DNA of 39,887 nucleotides. Source: Calothrix sp. MO_192.B10 (GTDB lineage: Bacteria > Cyanobacteriota > Cyanobacteriia > Cyanobacteriales > Nostocaceae). Shown here one piece after another: positions 9,535 through 17,561 of this stretch (within the stretch, counting starts at the first letter, position 1; the number at the start of each line of letters is the position of its first letter). The notes under the pieces are model-generated. The model was not told the DNA's origin. It made no database searches and saw nothing but the letters and a program-made list of their open reading frames with translations. The DNA lies in assembly GCA_030065055.1 (NCBI GenBank), contig JASJDS010000070.1, forward strand, positions 1-39,887, read 5' to 3'. Made by a program: the position numbers and the translations under genes.

Positions 9535-10770
9535 ATGGATATTTATCAACAAATTTGGAATGCTGACCAGGCTGGTAACGGTATTCGGGCGATTCTTCCT
9601 GATGGTATAAAAGATGAGACAGTGGGTTATGTGGTGGTGGATGAGAATAGCAGTAACAATCCAGACCATGTTATTTTCCCGGAAGTGAAGATTCCAGAGA
9701 ATAAACTCACTACTTATAAATTATGTGAAAAACTGCTGAATAACTATGCTTTAAGTCAGACTCAGCCTGAAGAAAATACGGCTGAAGAAATAGAAGAGGT
9801 TCAGGTTTTCCTGAATGCTATTCTCAACACTCCACCGATGAAAGTGGCTAGAGAATATGTCCAACAGCAAATCGGACAAACCATCACCGATAGTCGATGG
9901 TATCAAATCCTCTATGATACTTGGTTTCTCCAATATGACCAGGGGGAGAACCAGGATTTAAGTGGTTTTGAACATGTTATTGTCGGCGAACAAAAAGGTG
10001 GAAAAGTTGGTGGCTATCACTTTTGGTATAAATATTATCTTGATGACTGGATTGGTTTTTTGGGCAGCGATGATATTTCCTATGTCGGCACTCGTTACGA
10101 CGGACAAAGTCGCAGAACAGGAACCCTAACCACTCAAGGCAAACTTGTTCCCGAAGTAGTGACACTTGCTTACAAGTGGGAAGCCTATGATTATCAAGCC
10201 AAGGAGAGAAGACCACTTTACAAAAAAATCGGGGGATTTTGGGTTGGTTGTAGCATTGAAGGATTAATGGCTTTAGGAACAGTTAGATGTCTTAGACAAG
10301 CTCGCGCTCCCAAAGAAGGGATTATCAATAATGCCAAGTATGACTTAAAAGTTTTTCGCAGTCCTAACAATCAAAGTATGCGGACGTTCTATCCAGTATT
10401 TCTGGAGTTGGTTGAATCTGCAAATGGCACAGTAGTAGTCACCGCAGACAATGATGTTCGCATTATGGCAGCATTAATCAATCGTCAGGGGGATGATAAA
10501 GGCAAGGAAACCGTTACCCTACTCAACATATCGCCAAATGCCCTAGATTTAACAGACTGGCTATTAAAAGATAAATTGGGTAATTCCTTAAACCTGGGTG
10601 GTAATAATATTGCGCCTGGGGGAACAACAACAATTGCCCTTTCTGGTGATGATGTAATCTTATCCAATAGTGGCGGTAAAATTTTCCTCTACAACGGGCA
10701 AAATCTGGTGCATGAAGTCAGTTATACCCCAGCTGAAGTAGGCGAACAGGGATGGACAACTGTATTCTAG
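9535..10770 (+). CDS. EndoU (XendoU-type) endoribonuclease fused to a lamin-tail-like domain
   Basis: A 411-residue protein. Residues 1 to about 255 align by eye along the whole length of the eukaryotic-type XendoU fold: helical N-terminal part (YQQIWNADQ; VFLNAILNTPPMKVAREYV), then DLSGFEHVIVGEQ with H147, GGYHFWYKYYLDD with H162, and LYKKIGGFWVGCSIEGLMALG with K230/K231 as candidate third catalytic residue. EndoU enzymes cut RNA at uridylates leaving 2',3'-cyclic phosphate. Residues from about 310 to 400 look like a lamin tail domain: LLNISPNALDLTDWLLKD, then a Gly/Asn turn, IAPGGTTTIAL and a SNSGGKIFLYN strand pair. No signal peptide is seen. No immunity-type gene is adjacent. The gene stands alone and follows 1.5 kb of gene-free DNA. 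Confidence 0.82.
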   Translation: MDIYQQIWNADQAGNGIRAILPDGIKDETVGYVVVDENSSNNPDHVIFPEVKIPENKLTTYKLCEKLLNNYALSQTQPEENTAEEIEEVQVFLNAILNTPPMKVAREYVQQQIGQTITDSRWYQILYDTWFLQYDQGENQDLSGFEHVIVGEQKGGKVGGYHFWYKYYLDDWIGFLGSDDISYVGTRYDGQSRRTGTLTTQGKLVPEVVTLAYKWEAYDYQAKERRPLYKKIGGFWVGCSIEGLMALGTVRCLRQARAPKEGIINNAKYDLKVFRSPNNQSMRTFYPVFLELVESANGTVVVTADNDVRIMAALINRQGDDKGKETVTLLNISPNALDLTDWLLKDKLGNSLNLGGNNIAPGGTTTIALSGDDVILSNSGGKIFLYNGQNLVHEVSYTPAEVGEQGWTTVF

Positions 10771-10776
10771 AAACGC

Positions 10777-10909
10777 CTAGTACTCGACCACATTAATTTT
10801 GATGGGCAAACCAACTTCTAGACTTCTCCTCTCCTCCTCTGACTCTGCGCTCTCTGCGCCTCTGCGGTTTCTGACTCTACCCCTCATAACTAATGTGGTA
10901 GACCACTAG
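10777..10909. repeat. 133-bp MITE-like element with 19-bp terminal inverted repeats
   Basis: The end CTAGTACTCGACCACATTA (10777-10795) matches the inverted other end TAATGTGGTAGACCACTAG (10891-10909) at 16 of 19 positions. The interior includes pyrimidine-rich CTCTGCGC repeats found widely in Nostocales spacers. It begins 6 bp after the EndoU stop codon and may serve as its transcription end. Confidence 0.7.
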
Positions 10910-10945
10910 TAGTCTGTCCCATTAATTATGATGGCTAGGTAAGGT

Positions 10946-11009
10946 GATCCCCGACTTCTAAATCAATATCCGCACATTGTAGCAATTCCTAGGATAGAAG
11001 TCGGGGATC
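10946..11009. repeat. 15-bp perfect inverted repeat upstream of the GS-like gene
   Basis: GATCCCCGACTTCTA (10946-10960) and TAGAAGTCGGGGATC (10995-11009) form a perfect 15-bp stem around a 34-nt loop. It ends 25 bp before the start codon at 11035, so it would lie in the 5' leader or promoter. The sequence type is a dispersed palindromic repeat of filamentous cyanobacteria; a regulatory role is possible but not shown. Confidence 0.8.
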
Positions 11010-11034
11010 TAATCATGGTAACTGGTGTAGGAAT

Positions 11035-12369
11035 ATGCAAACAGACATTTTTAAACATCTCAAAGAAAATAATATTAAGTTTGTTCGCGTCCTCTTCTGT
11101 GACAACGCCAATATTATTCGTTCCAAAGCATTTCACATTGATGTATTACCAGAACACTTTGATACGGGTGTTAGCATCACGGTAGCACAACAAGCATTCC
11201 CAGTCATGTATGATACTGTGATTGCGTCAACAGGTCTTGCCCCCGTTGGGGAAGCTTGGTTGGTTCCGGACTGGTCTACTCTGAATATATTACCCTATGC
11301 TCCCACCCATGCCAGGGTAATGGGGGATATGTTCAAAGATGGTTCTCCTTGGTCTTTGTGTCCTCGTGGGTTTCTCAAACGAGTAATTGCTACAGCAGAG
11401 AATGCGGGTTTGCAAATCAAGGCGGCTTTTGAGAATGAATTTTTTCTGCTCAAATCTACCCCTGATGGTATTGCTCCTAATGATAATACAGTTTTTGCCT
11501 CGACCTTGGGCATGGATATCAATGGTGGTGTAATTGATGACATTGCGGACGCTCTCACCGCTCAGGGGATTCAAGTAGAACGGTATTATCCAGAATCAGG
11601 TCCGGGTCAGCAGGAAATTTCCATTCGCTATAGCGACGCGCTACAAGCTGCTGACAGACAAATTGCTTTCCGGGAAACGGTGCGAGGAGTAGCCCTCAAA
11701 CATGGACTCAAGGCTTCTTTTATGCCGAAAATTTTTCCGGAGAAAGCAGGTAGCGGTTGTCACTTGCATCTGAGTCTTTGGTCGGAAGAACAAAATATTG
11801 TTCCCGACCCTAATGGGATTGGGGGAGTCTCCAAAATTGCTCGTAGTTTCATTGCCGGGATTCTCGACCATTTACCTGCTTTAATGGCACTGACAACCCC
11901 CAGTGTTAATTCCTATCGTCGCATTCGCCCCCATTTCTGGAGTGGTGCGTTTCGTGCCTGGGGATTGGATAATCGGGAAGCTGCGGTGAGAATACCAAGT
12001 AATTTCGCGCCACCGTCTCCCACCCATTTTGAGTTGAAAACCGTTGATGCTTCTGCTAATCCTTATTTAGCTTTAGGAGCAGTAATTTCAGCCGGTTTGG
12101 ATGGGATTAAACGCAATCTTGATGTGGGAGAACCGGTGACAGTTGACCCGGGAAATCTCCTGGAAGCAGAACGGGAAGCACGGGGAATAGATGCTTTACC
12201 CAGTTCCTTGGGGGATGCGATCGCTCACCTTCGGAATAATGATATGCTGAAAAATGCTTTGGGACCTGAGTTAGCCCAAGCATTTATCGCCGTCCGTCAG
12301 GCTGAGTGGGAGGCAATGAAGGATATGTCAGTGGAGGAGGAAGTCGAAATCCTGCTGTCGCGATATTAA
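11035..12369 (+). CDS. glutamine-synthetase-like ligase (gamma-glutamyl amide synthetase type)
   Basis: A 444-residue member of the GS-I superfamily. The N-terminal beta-grasp part (residues 12-100) is complete, with the D..N..R.KAF strand. The catalytic barrel shows the metal/glutamate ligands FENEF (E133, E135), YYPESGPGQQE (E187, E194), GSGCHLHLS (H243), the NSYRRIRP loop (R295 area) and LDNREAAVR (R314, R319). The C-terminal adenylylation region of classical GlnA is not evident. Such proteins often ligate glutamate to amines other than ammonia (polyamines, ethanolamine), or have unknown substrates, so I do not call it glnA. Only 14 bp separate it from the amidohydrolase downstream: one operon. 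The two together equal the fungal/plant FluG-type fusion. Confidence 0.85.
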   Translation: MQTDIFKHLKENNIKFVRVLFCDNANIIRSKAFHIDVLPEHFDTGVSITVAQQAFPVMYDTVIASTGLAPVGEAWLVPDWSTLNILPYAPTHARVMGDMFKDGSPWSLCPRGFLKRVIATAENAGLQIKAAFENEFFLLKSTPDGIAPNDNTVFASTLGMDINGGVIDDIADALTAQGIQVERYYPESGPGQQEISIRYSDALQAADRQIAFRETVRGVALKHGLKASFMPKIFPEKAGSGCHLHLSLWSEEQNIVPDPNGIGGVSKIARSFIAGILDHLPALMALTTPSVNSYRRIRPHFWSGAFRAWGLDNREAAVRIPSNFAPPSPTHFELKTVDASANPYLALGAVISAGLDGIKRNLDVGEPVTVDPGNLLEAEREARGIDALPSSLGDAIAHLRNNDMLKNALGPELAQAFIAVRQAEWEAMKDMSVEEEVEILLSRY

Positions 12370-12383
12370 TTAAGGGCAAAACA

Positions 12384-13505
12384 ATGGAACTTGGAGATAT
12401 TCCTGCTATTGACCAACATGCTCACAATTTATTGAAAAAAGAAGCGATCGCTAATTATCCTTATGCTGCTGCTTTTACCGAAGGTCATGATGCCGATATC
12501 ATTAATCATCATGCCCGCCATACCCTATTTTATCGTCGCAGTTTACGGGATATAGCAGATTTATTAAAATGTGAACCCCAAGAGTCAGAAATTTTAGCCC
12601 AACGAAATATTTTAGGGTTAGAAGAGTTGACAAAAACTTGTTTTAATGCTGCAAATCTAGATGCTGTTTTGCTAGATGATGGCTTGCTTCCAGAACAAAT
12701 TTTACCTTGGCAATGGCATCAACAATTTGTACCTGTACGGCGGTTACTCAGAATAGAAGATGTCGCCCAAAATCTCATTCCCCAAGTAAATAGCTTTGAG
12801 GAATTCTGGGACAGGTTTAGAGCAGAAATTGACCCTCCACCCCCAGAGGTAGTAGGTTTTAAAAGTATTGCCGCCTATCGCACGGGTTTAGAAATTCAAC
12901 CTGTAAAGCTAGCAGTAGTGAAGTCTCGATTTAATGCTCTTAAACAAACAACCAGAGAAAAACCACCACGTTTAAATGATAAGTCTTTGATTGACTTTTT
13001 AGTCATGGAGACATTAGCAGTAGCTGCCAAGCATAAAATACCTATACAATTTCATACCGGATTTGGCGATCGCGATTTAGATTTACGCCAATCAAATCCT
13101 CTACATTTGCGGTTTTTATTAGAAGATAATCGCTTTGATAATGCTCCCATTGTTTTATTACACGCTTCCTACCCTTACACAAGAGAAGCCGGTTATTTAG
13201 CATCAGTATATGCAAATGTTTATATAGATTTTGGCTTGGCTATACCTTTATTAAGTATTGCTGGAATGCTATCTGTAGTCAAGCAATTAATAGAGCTAGC
13301 ACCTACTAGTAAATTTATGTATTCTTCTGATGCTCATTTGATTCCTGATTTGTATTATTTAGGTGCATTCAGGGGACGAAAAGTTTTGGGTCAAGTATTA
13401 GATGATTATGTCAAGGATGGGGATTTAACTGCTAAGGAAGCTGCGGAAATGGCTGTAGCTATTTTACGGGAGAATGCTCGTCAGCTTTATCAATTGAATA
13501 TATAG
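12384..13505 (+). CDS. amidohydrolase, FluG N-domain-like (amidohydrolase 2 family)
   Basis: A 373-residue TIM-barrel metal hydrolase if started at ATG 12384, which directly precedes the DQHAHN motif; an upstream in-frame GTG-type start would overlap the ligase gene and adds no recognisable sequence. Metal ligands expected for the family are visible: H12 and H14 in IDQHAHN, His in IQFHTGFGDRDLD, His in IVLLHASYPYTREAG, and Asp in FMYSSDAHLIPD. The weak AGGGC before the ATG is the only ribosome binding site, so translation may be coupled to the preceding gene (14-bp gap). In FluG proteins this domain is fused to a GS domain; the pair may make and hydrolyse, or sequentially process, a gamma-glutamyl amide. 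The substrate is unknown. Confidence 0.83.
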   Translation: MELGDIPAIDQHAHNLLKKEAIANYPYAAAFTEGHDADIINHHARHTLFYRRSLRDIADLLKCEPQESEILAQRNILGLEELTKTCFNAANLDAVLLDDGLLPEQILPWQWHQQFVPVRRLLRIEDVAQNLIPQVNSFEEFWDRFRAEIDPPPPEVVGFKSIAAYRTGLEIQPVKLAVVKSRFNALKQTTREKPPRLNDKSLIDFLVMETLAVAAKHKIPIQFHTGFGDRDLDLRQSNPLHLRFLLEDNRFDNAPIVLLHASYPYTREAGYLASVYANVYIDFGLAIPLLSIAGMLSVVKQLIELAPTSKFMYSSDAHLIPDLYYLGAFRGRKVLGQVLDDYVKDGDLTAKEAAEMAVAILRENARQLYQLNI

Positions 13506-14255
13506 GAGGCAGAGGGCAGGAGGCAGTCCCAATGACAAAATTTTTCACCACCAAGCATGAAAGAGAGTTCTTTCCCCTACACCCCATGCCCTCTTTCAAG
13601 TCAGCCTCTCACGAGAAAATCTCACAACCAAGTATGAAAATGCTTTGTGACTAACTCCTCAAGGGCGCACCCAATGCGCCCCTACTCCGCGCCTCCGCGC
13701 CTATTTTCAAGTTAGTCTCTCATGGACGTTTGTACACAACCTGCAGATGAAAATAATTCCCTCACTCTGGGCGGGGAAACCCCGCCCCTACTCCTTCACT
13801 CCGAACTCCGAACTCCGAACTCCCTATTTTCAAGTTAGGAGGCAGGAGGGAAAAGCTTACTACCTCTTTCAAGATACAATGGCTGAAATATTAATTTTTT
13901 CTTTATATTATTGTATTAATTTCTGTAAATTAGATTTAATTTTTGTAACATTTTATGAATAAATATAAAGGCGATCGCCTGTATATTCTTCATACCAATC
14001 ACTCGTTGACAAAAAAGCTGCAATATGTGATTAGGTTTTACATAAATAATAATTATAATTTTTGGATTAAGATAGGTATATATACTTTTGTGTATTAAGA
14101 TAAAATAAGTAGCAGACACAAAAAATAACGTTTAATTAATTTTGATGAATTTATATAGAGCAAATAGAAAAAACTCTATCTTACTTTTGTGGATTAAAAA
14201 AGATTGTCGCAGGCACAACAAAATTTGAGTTCAATTGAAGAGGTAAATATAGGGA
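13506..14255. other. 750-bp repeat-rich and AT-rich spacer
   Basis: The first half (13506-13860) is a patchwork of dispersed palindromes, including GGGCGCACCCAATGCGCCC near 13664-13682, GGCGGGGAAACCCCGCCC near 13772-13789, and three copies of heptamer CCGAACT (13801-13821). The second half (13870-14250) is strongly AT-rich and holds an imperfect direct repeat of about 42 bp (14084-14127 and 14183-14225). No gene is supported. Confidence 0.7.
14084..14225 (+). repeat. imperfect direct repeat, about 42 bp, 99 bp apart, upstream of the aarF-like gene
   Basis: Both copies start ACTTTTGTG, continue with ATTAA and an A-rich part, and end with (T)AGCAGACACAA / CGCAGGCACAA. The spacing start to start is 99 bp. 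The second copy ends about 30 bp before the GTG start codon. They could be paired regulatory sites or a simple duplication. Confidence 0.55.
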
Positions 14256-15974
14256 GTGAGTTCGCAAACCCTGACACAAGATCGGAAAAACCTACGCTAC
14301 GATCCACAAGCGATCGCTCGCCACTATGGTTATCGTCCCTGGCTGGCTTGGGCGAGGGCGTTGAAAATTGTTGGTGGCTTGGGGAAATTTGTCTTCAGCC
14401 TGAAGTGGGATGAATGGCGAAATCAAGTCGAGCAAAATCAAGCTAAACGAGCCACCGAACTGCGAGAATTATTGACTCGCTTAGGACCAACTTTTATTAA
14501 AGTGGGTCAGGCTCTATCAACCAGACCAGATTTGATTCGCAAGGATTTTCTAGAGGAACTGGTGAAATTGCAAGACCAGTTACCAGCTTTTGATAATGCA
14601 GTAGCTCACAGAATTATTGAAAGGGAACTCGACCGTTCCATTGAAGAAATTTTTAGTGAGTTATCCCCCCAACCCGTAGCTGCTGCTAGTTTGGGCCAAG
14701 TATATCGGGGTAGGTTGCATAGTGGGGAAGAAGTAGCGGTAAAGGTACAACGCCCCAATTTGCGCCCCACACTTAAACTTGACTTGTATCTCATGCGGTG
14801 GGCGGCTAGTTGGCTGAGTCCCTGGCTACCGTTGAATTTGGGACACGATCTAACTTTGATTGTGGACGAATTTGGTACGAAGCTGTTTGAAGAGATTGAC
14901 TACCTCAACGAGGGACGCAACGCCGAAAAATTTGCCACAAATTTCCGTAATGACCCCCAGGTAAAAGTACCAGCGATTTACTGGCGTTACACTTCCCCTA
15001 GGGTTTTAACTTTGGAATGGCTCAATGGATTTAAACTTAACGATCACCAAAGTATTCGTGCGGCAGGTTTAGACCCAGAAGAAATTATCAAAATTGGCGT
15101 TACCTCTGGTTTACAACAGCTATTGGAGCATGGATTCTTTCATGCTGACCCCCATCCCGGCAATTTATTTGCCATGCCCGATGGCAGAATGGGTTACATT
15201 GACTTTGGCATGATGGACCAGTTGGATGAAACTACCAAAGAAACCTTGGTGGATGCGGTAGTACATCTGGTAAATCAAGATTATACTGACTTAGCCGAAG
15301 ATTATGTCAAGTTGGGTTTCCTGGCACCAGATACGGATATTCGCCCCATAGTACCGGCTTTAGAAATGCTATTGGGAAATGCCATTAGTCAAAACGTCGG
15401 GGACTTTAACTTTAAAACCATCACCGATCAATTCTCGGAATTGATGTATGACTATCCATTTCGAGTTCCTGCCAAGTTTGCCTTAATTATTCGTTCCCTG
15501 GTAACTCAAGAGGGTATTGCCCTGAGCCTCAACACCAATTTTAAAATTGTCGAGGTGGCATATCCCTACGTTGCTCGGCGATTGTTAACCGGGGAATCTC
15601 CCCAACTGCGGCGGAGATTGTTGAATGTCCTATTCAAGGATGGTAAATTCCAGTGGCAGAGGCTAGAAAACTTAATTGCGATCGCTCGTACAGATAGTAG
15701 TTTCGATGTACTACCCACAGCTAGATTGGGAATCCAATATTTACTGTCAGAGGAAGGTAAATTTCTGCGGCGACAGCTAGTACTAGCACTCACAGAGGAC
15801 GATAGGCTGCATACAGAAGAGGTGCAGAGATTGTGGGAATTAGTTAAAGACGATTTACAACCCAATCGTTTGCTAGATGTGGCATTCAGTATGCTAACCG
15901 AATTCTCACGGTCAGGAGCAGCTGCTATCTTGCCTCAAGCAACATCCTTTTTACCGGTAGCACAAAAGAAGTAA
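14256..15974 (+). CDS. AarF/UbiB/ABC1-family atypical protein kinase
   Basis: A 572-residue ADCK/UbiB-family protein. Characteristic features in order: KxGQ motif IKVGQALSTR (K82-Q85), Ala-rich loop VAAASLGQVYRG (141-152) replacing the kinase Gly loop, VAVKVQRP with K163, EEIDYLNEGRNAEKF (212-226), HADPHPGNL with D298 and N303, and metal-binding D316 in YIDFGMMD. Family members act as ATPases/kinases tied to prenylquinone synthesis and, in plastids and cyanobacteria, to thylakoid lipid and quinone homeostasis. Cyanobacteria carry several paralogues and I cannot say which this is. Translation starts with GTG at 14256; AGGG lies almost on top of it and AGAGG some 13 bp upstream, so the start is slightly uncertain. 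The upstream spacer is AT-rich and repeated. Confidence 0.92.
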   Translation: MSSQTLTQDRKNLRYDPQAIARHYGYRPWLAWARALKIVGGLGKFVFSLKWDEWRNQVEQNQAKRATELRELLTRLGPTFIKVGQALSTRPDLIRKDFLEELVKLQDQLPAFDNAVAHRIIERELDRSIEEIFSELSPQPVAAASLGQVYRGRLHSGEEVAVKVQRPNLRPTLKLDLYLMRWAASWLSPWLPLNLGHDLTLIVDEFGTKLFEEIDYLNEGRNAEKFATNFRNDPQVKVPAIYWRYTSPRVLTLEWLNGFKLNDHQSIRAAGLDPEEIIKIGVTSGLQQLLEHGFFHADPHPGNLFAMPDGRMGYIDFGMMDQLDETTKETLVDAVVHLVNQDYTDLAEDYVKLGFLAPDTDIRPIVPALEMLLGNAISQNVGDFNFKTITDQFSELMYDYPFRVPAKFALIIRSLVTQEGIALSLNTNFKIVEVAYPYVARRLLTGESPQLRRRLLNVLFKDGKFQWQRLENLIAIARTDSSFDVLPTARLGIQYLLSEEGKFLRRQLVLALTEDDRLHTEEVQRLWELVKDDLQPNRLLDVAFSMLTEFSRSGAAAILPQATSFLPVAQKK

Positions 15975-16041
15975 TATTGTGTTAATGGTTGATAATAATT
16001 TACATATCAACCATTAGCAATTTTCGCATTTATTGAGAATC

Positions 16042-16416
16042 ATGTACTATTATCCTCCCCAACCTCCTTATTTATTGGTTGTGTTCGGTTTATTTGCAGC
16101 CTTTACCTGTGGTTTAGCCCTCACCGAAACCCTGAAAACAATCGTAGAGAAATGGCAAAAAGATGGCGCGGAGAATTCCGATTCTCGTTTATCAACTAGA
16201 GGGTCGATTGTACCATTTATTGGTGTGACGGTGGGTTCAGCCTTATTTCTGTGTTCTGGCTTAGGAGTATTTGGCTTTCCACCTTTACTTGCTTATGGTA
16301 TTGGTTTACCAATTACAGCACTTACCTGTTGGTTAGTTTGGTCCCAGCTAGGTAGTATGTTAGTTTACGTAGAACGCCAAGGGGTTAAATCTTTAGATTT
16401 AGATTCTTTGAACTAA
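16042..16416 (+). CDS. small conserved-type membrane protein, unknown function
   Basis: Starting at ATG 16042, 124 residues. A Tyr/Pro-rich N-terminus (MYYYPPQPPY) leads into a hydrophobic helix (about 9-28), a short charged cytosolic-type segment (LKTIVEKWQKDG), then two closely spaced hydrophobic helices (about 53-75 and 78-103). I recognise no named family. It is 67 bp downstream of the AarF-like gene in the same direction and may be co-transcribed, which would fit a membrane role, but this is inference. An upstream TTG at 16033 is the only alternative start. Confidence 0.7.
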   Translation: MYYYPPQPPYLLVVFGLFAAFTCGLALTETLKTIVEKWQKDGAENSDSRLSTRGSIVPFIGVTVGSALFLCSGLGVFGFPPLLAYGIGLPITALTCWLVWSQLGSMLVYVERQGVKSLDLDSLN

Positions 16417-16452
16417 TTGATATACTCCCAACGGCTAAAAACTTAACTTTTC

Positions 16453-16527
16453 GTAGGTTGGGTTGAACGAAGTGAAACCCAACAGCAAGTAGGTTTTTGT
16501 TGGGTTTCGTACCTCAACCCAACCTAC
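16453..16527. repeat. GTAGGTTGGGTTG...CAACCCAACCTAC inverted repeat
   Basis: 75 bp with near-perfect complementary arms (GTAGGTTGGGTTGAACGAAG; AACCCAACCTAC at the other end) and an inner AAACCCAACA/TGTTGGGTTT stem. A related, enlarged copy lies at 6251-6400, and a decayed one near 17335-17390. It lies between convergent genes and could end transcription. Confidence 0.85.
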
Positions 16528-16554
16528 AATCATTAATCCGTTTAGAGTATATAT

Positions 16555-16618
16555 AAAACCTCAATCCGCCTGACGGCACCCCTCTCCTTTATAAGGAGAG
16601 GGGCTGGGGGTGAGGTTC
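16555..16618. repeat. dispersed palindromic repeat (AACCTCA...TGAGGTT)
   Basis: Related to 6067-6127. Contains CCTCTCCTTTATAAGGAGAGG (10-bp arms) inside an outer CCTCA/TGAGG pairing. It stands 18 bp beyond the stop codon of the convergent macro-domain gene. Confidence 0.8.
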
Positions 16619-16635
16619 TGTCTTAAATTTAATAC

Positions 16636-17229
16636 TTAACTTTTTCCTTCCCAAATCAAAAGCTGTCGGGAAGCTGCAACAAAGCAGTTGAGATGCTTTG
16701 GTGGGTAAAGAAAATTGTCATAGGCTAATGCCATTTGTCTAGCAGCTTCACCATATGGCACTCTACCAATTCCTGTACCCAAACCAGGACAAGCAACGGT
16801 ATTAATTTTTGGATGGGAATGTTGGTTATGCTGTCGAATAGCTAAAAGCATAGCCCACATAGCTATATAAGGAACATCTGTGCCAACAATAGTCATGGGA
16901 ACCCGCATTGTTGGTGTATGAGCCAAAAATGGATGCTGAGGATGTCCAGTTTCAACAATCATTGATGTTCCCACTGGCTGTTCTCCCAAATAATCTGCAA
17001 GTATACGTTGCTGGACTCCTTCCATCAAGGAGTTACCAAAAAATTTGATGATGGCAGCATCTATCCCGCCATCCATCATACCAAAAGAGTTCGCTGGGCT
17101 AACTAAACAGTCGAAATTGGGCAACCATTCAAAGTAGTTATTAACTATTTCTACGTTGGGCAAATAATTGAAATTCTCTTGAAATGCTGTTGCTAATAAT
17201 GAATTGGGTGCTACTAATATCAGTCTCAA
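16636..17229 (-). CDS. macro domain protein (ADP-ribose binding)
   Basis: A 197-residue single-domain protein. The ADP-ribose pocket is recognisable: CLVSPANSFGMMDGGIDAAI (residues 41-60, N47 plus the glycine-rich GGID loop) and VACPGLGTGIGRVPYGEAA (about 143-161), the phosphate-binding loop. Macro domains bind or hydrolyse ADP-ribose derivatives such as O-acetyl-ADP-ribose or ADP-ribosylated targets; some bind other nucleotides. Nothing next to it (no ADP-ribosyltransferase or sirtuin) shows which. The gene is monocistronic, convergent with the small membrane protein gene and divergent from the coiled-coil gene downstream. Confidence 0.88.
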   Translation of the reverse strand: MRLILVAPNSLLATAFQENFNYLPNVEIVNNYFEWLPNFDCLVSPANSFGMMDGGIDAAIIKFFGNSLMEGVQQRILADYLGEQPVGTSMIVETGHPQHPFLAHTPTMRVPMTIVGTDVPYIAMWAMLLAIRQHNQHSHPKINTVACPGLGTGIGRVPYGEAARQMALAYDNFLYPPKHLNCFVAASRQLLIWEGKS

Positions 17230-17561
17230 GCTTTATTCCTCCGCTTGAATACCTATTATAAGCATATTGTCAGTATATTGTCCCTAATAATGCTCTAGAT
17301 TTACTCCCTTTCTACCGGAAAATTACCTATAAAGTAGGGTTGGTTGTAGCTTGCTTAAACGAAGTAATACGGAGTAGAACCTAACTGAATGGTTTAAGAG
17401 CAACATAACTAGTCATAACTGTTATTTTAGAAATATTTTTGGGAATTTTAAATTATAGCTCTTGATATTTTCAAGAAACCAAGAGGCTAAATTGTAGTGC
17501 AAATGGTTTTGAAATTGTTGAAGCTATTACTTAGCTTTTAAATTACTCCAAAGATATAGTT
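17230..17561. promoter_or_regulatory. divergent spacer between the macro-domain and coiled-coil genes
   Basis: 332 bp that must drive both divergent genes. A decayed copy of the GTAGGTTGGG repeat is visible near 17335-17390. I see no clear promoter boxes or operator, and no gene. Confidence 0.4.

Noticed and set aside
9535-10770. EndoU protein considered as a polymorphic toxin with an immunity gene
   Set aside because: There is no secretion signal, no toxin-delivery N-terminus and no small gene downstream; the domain matches the eukaryotic-type rather than the CdiA-type EndoU.
13747-14119. Short frames in the spacer before the aarF-like gene
   Set aside because: They run through dispersed palindromes and AT-rich DNA and do not look like proteins.
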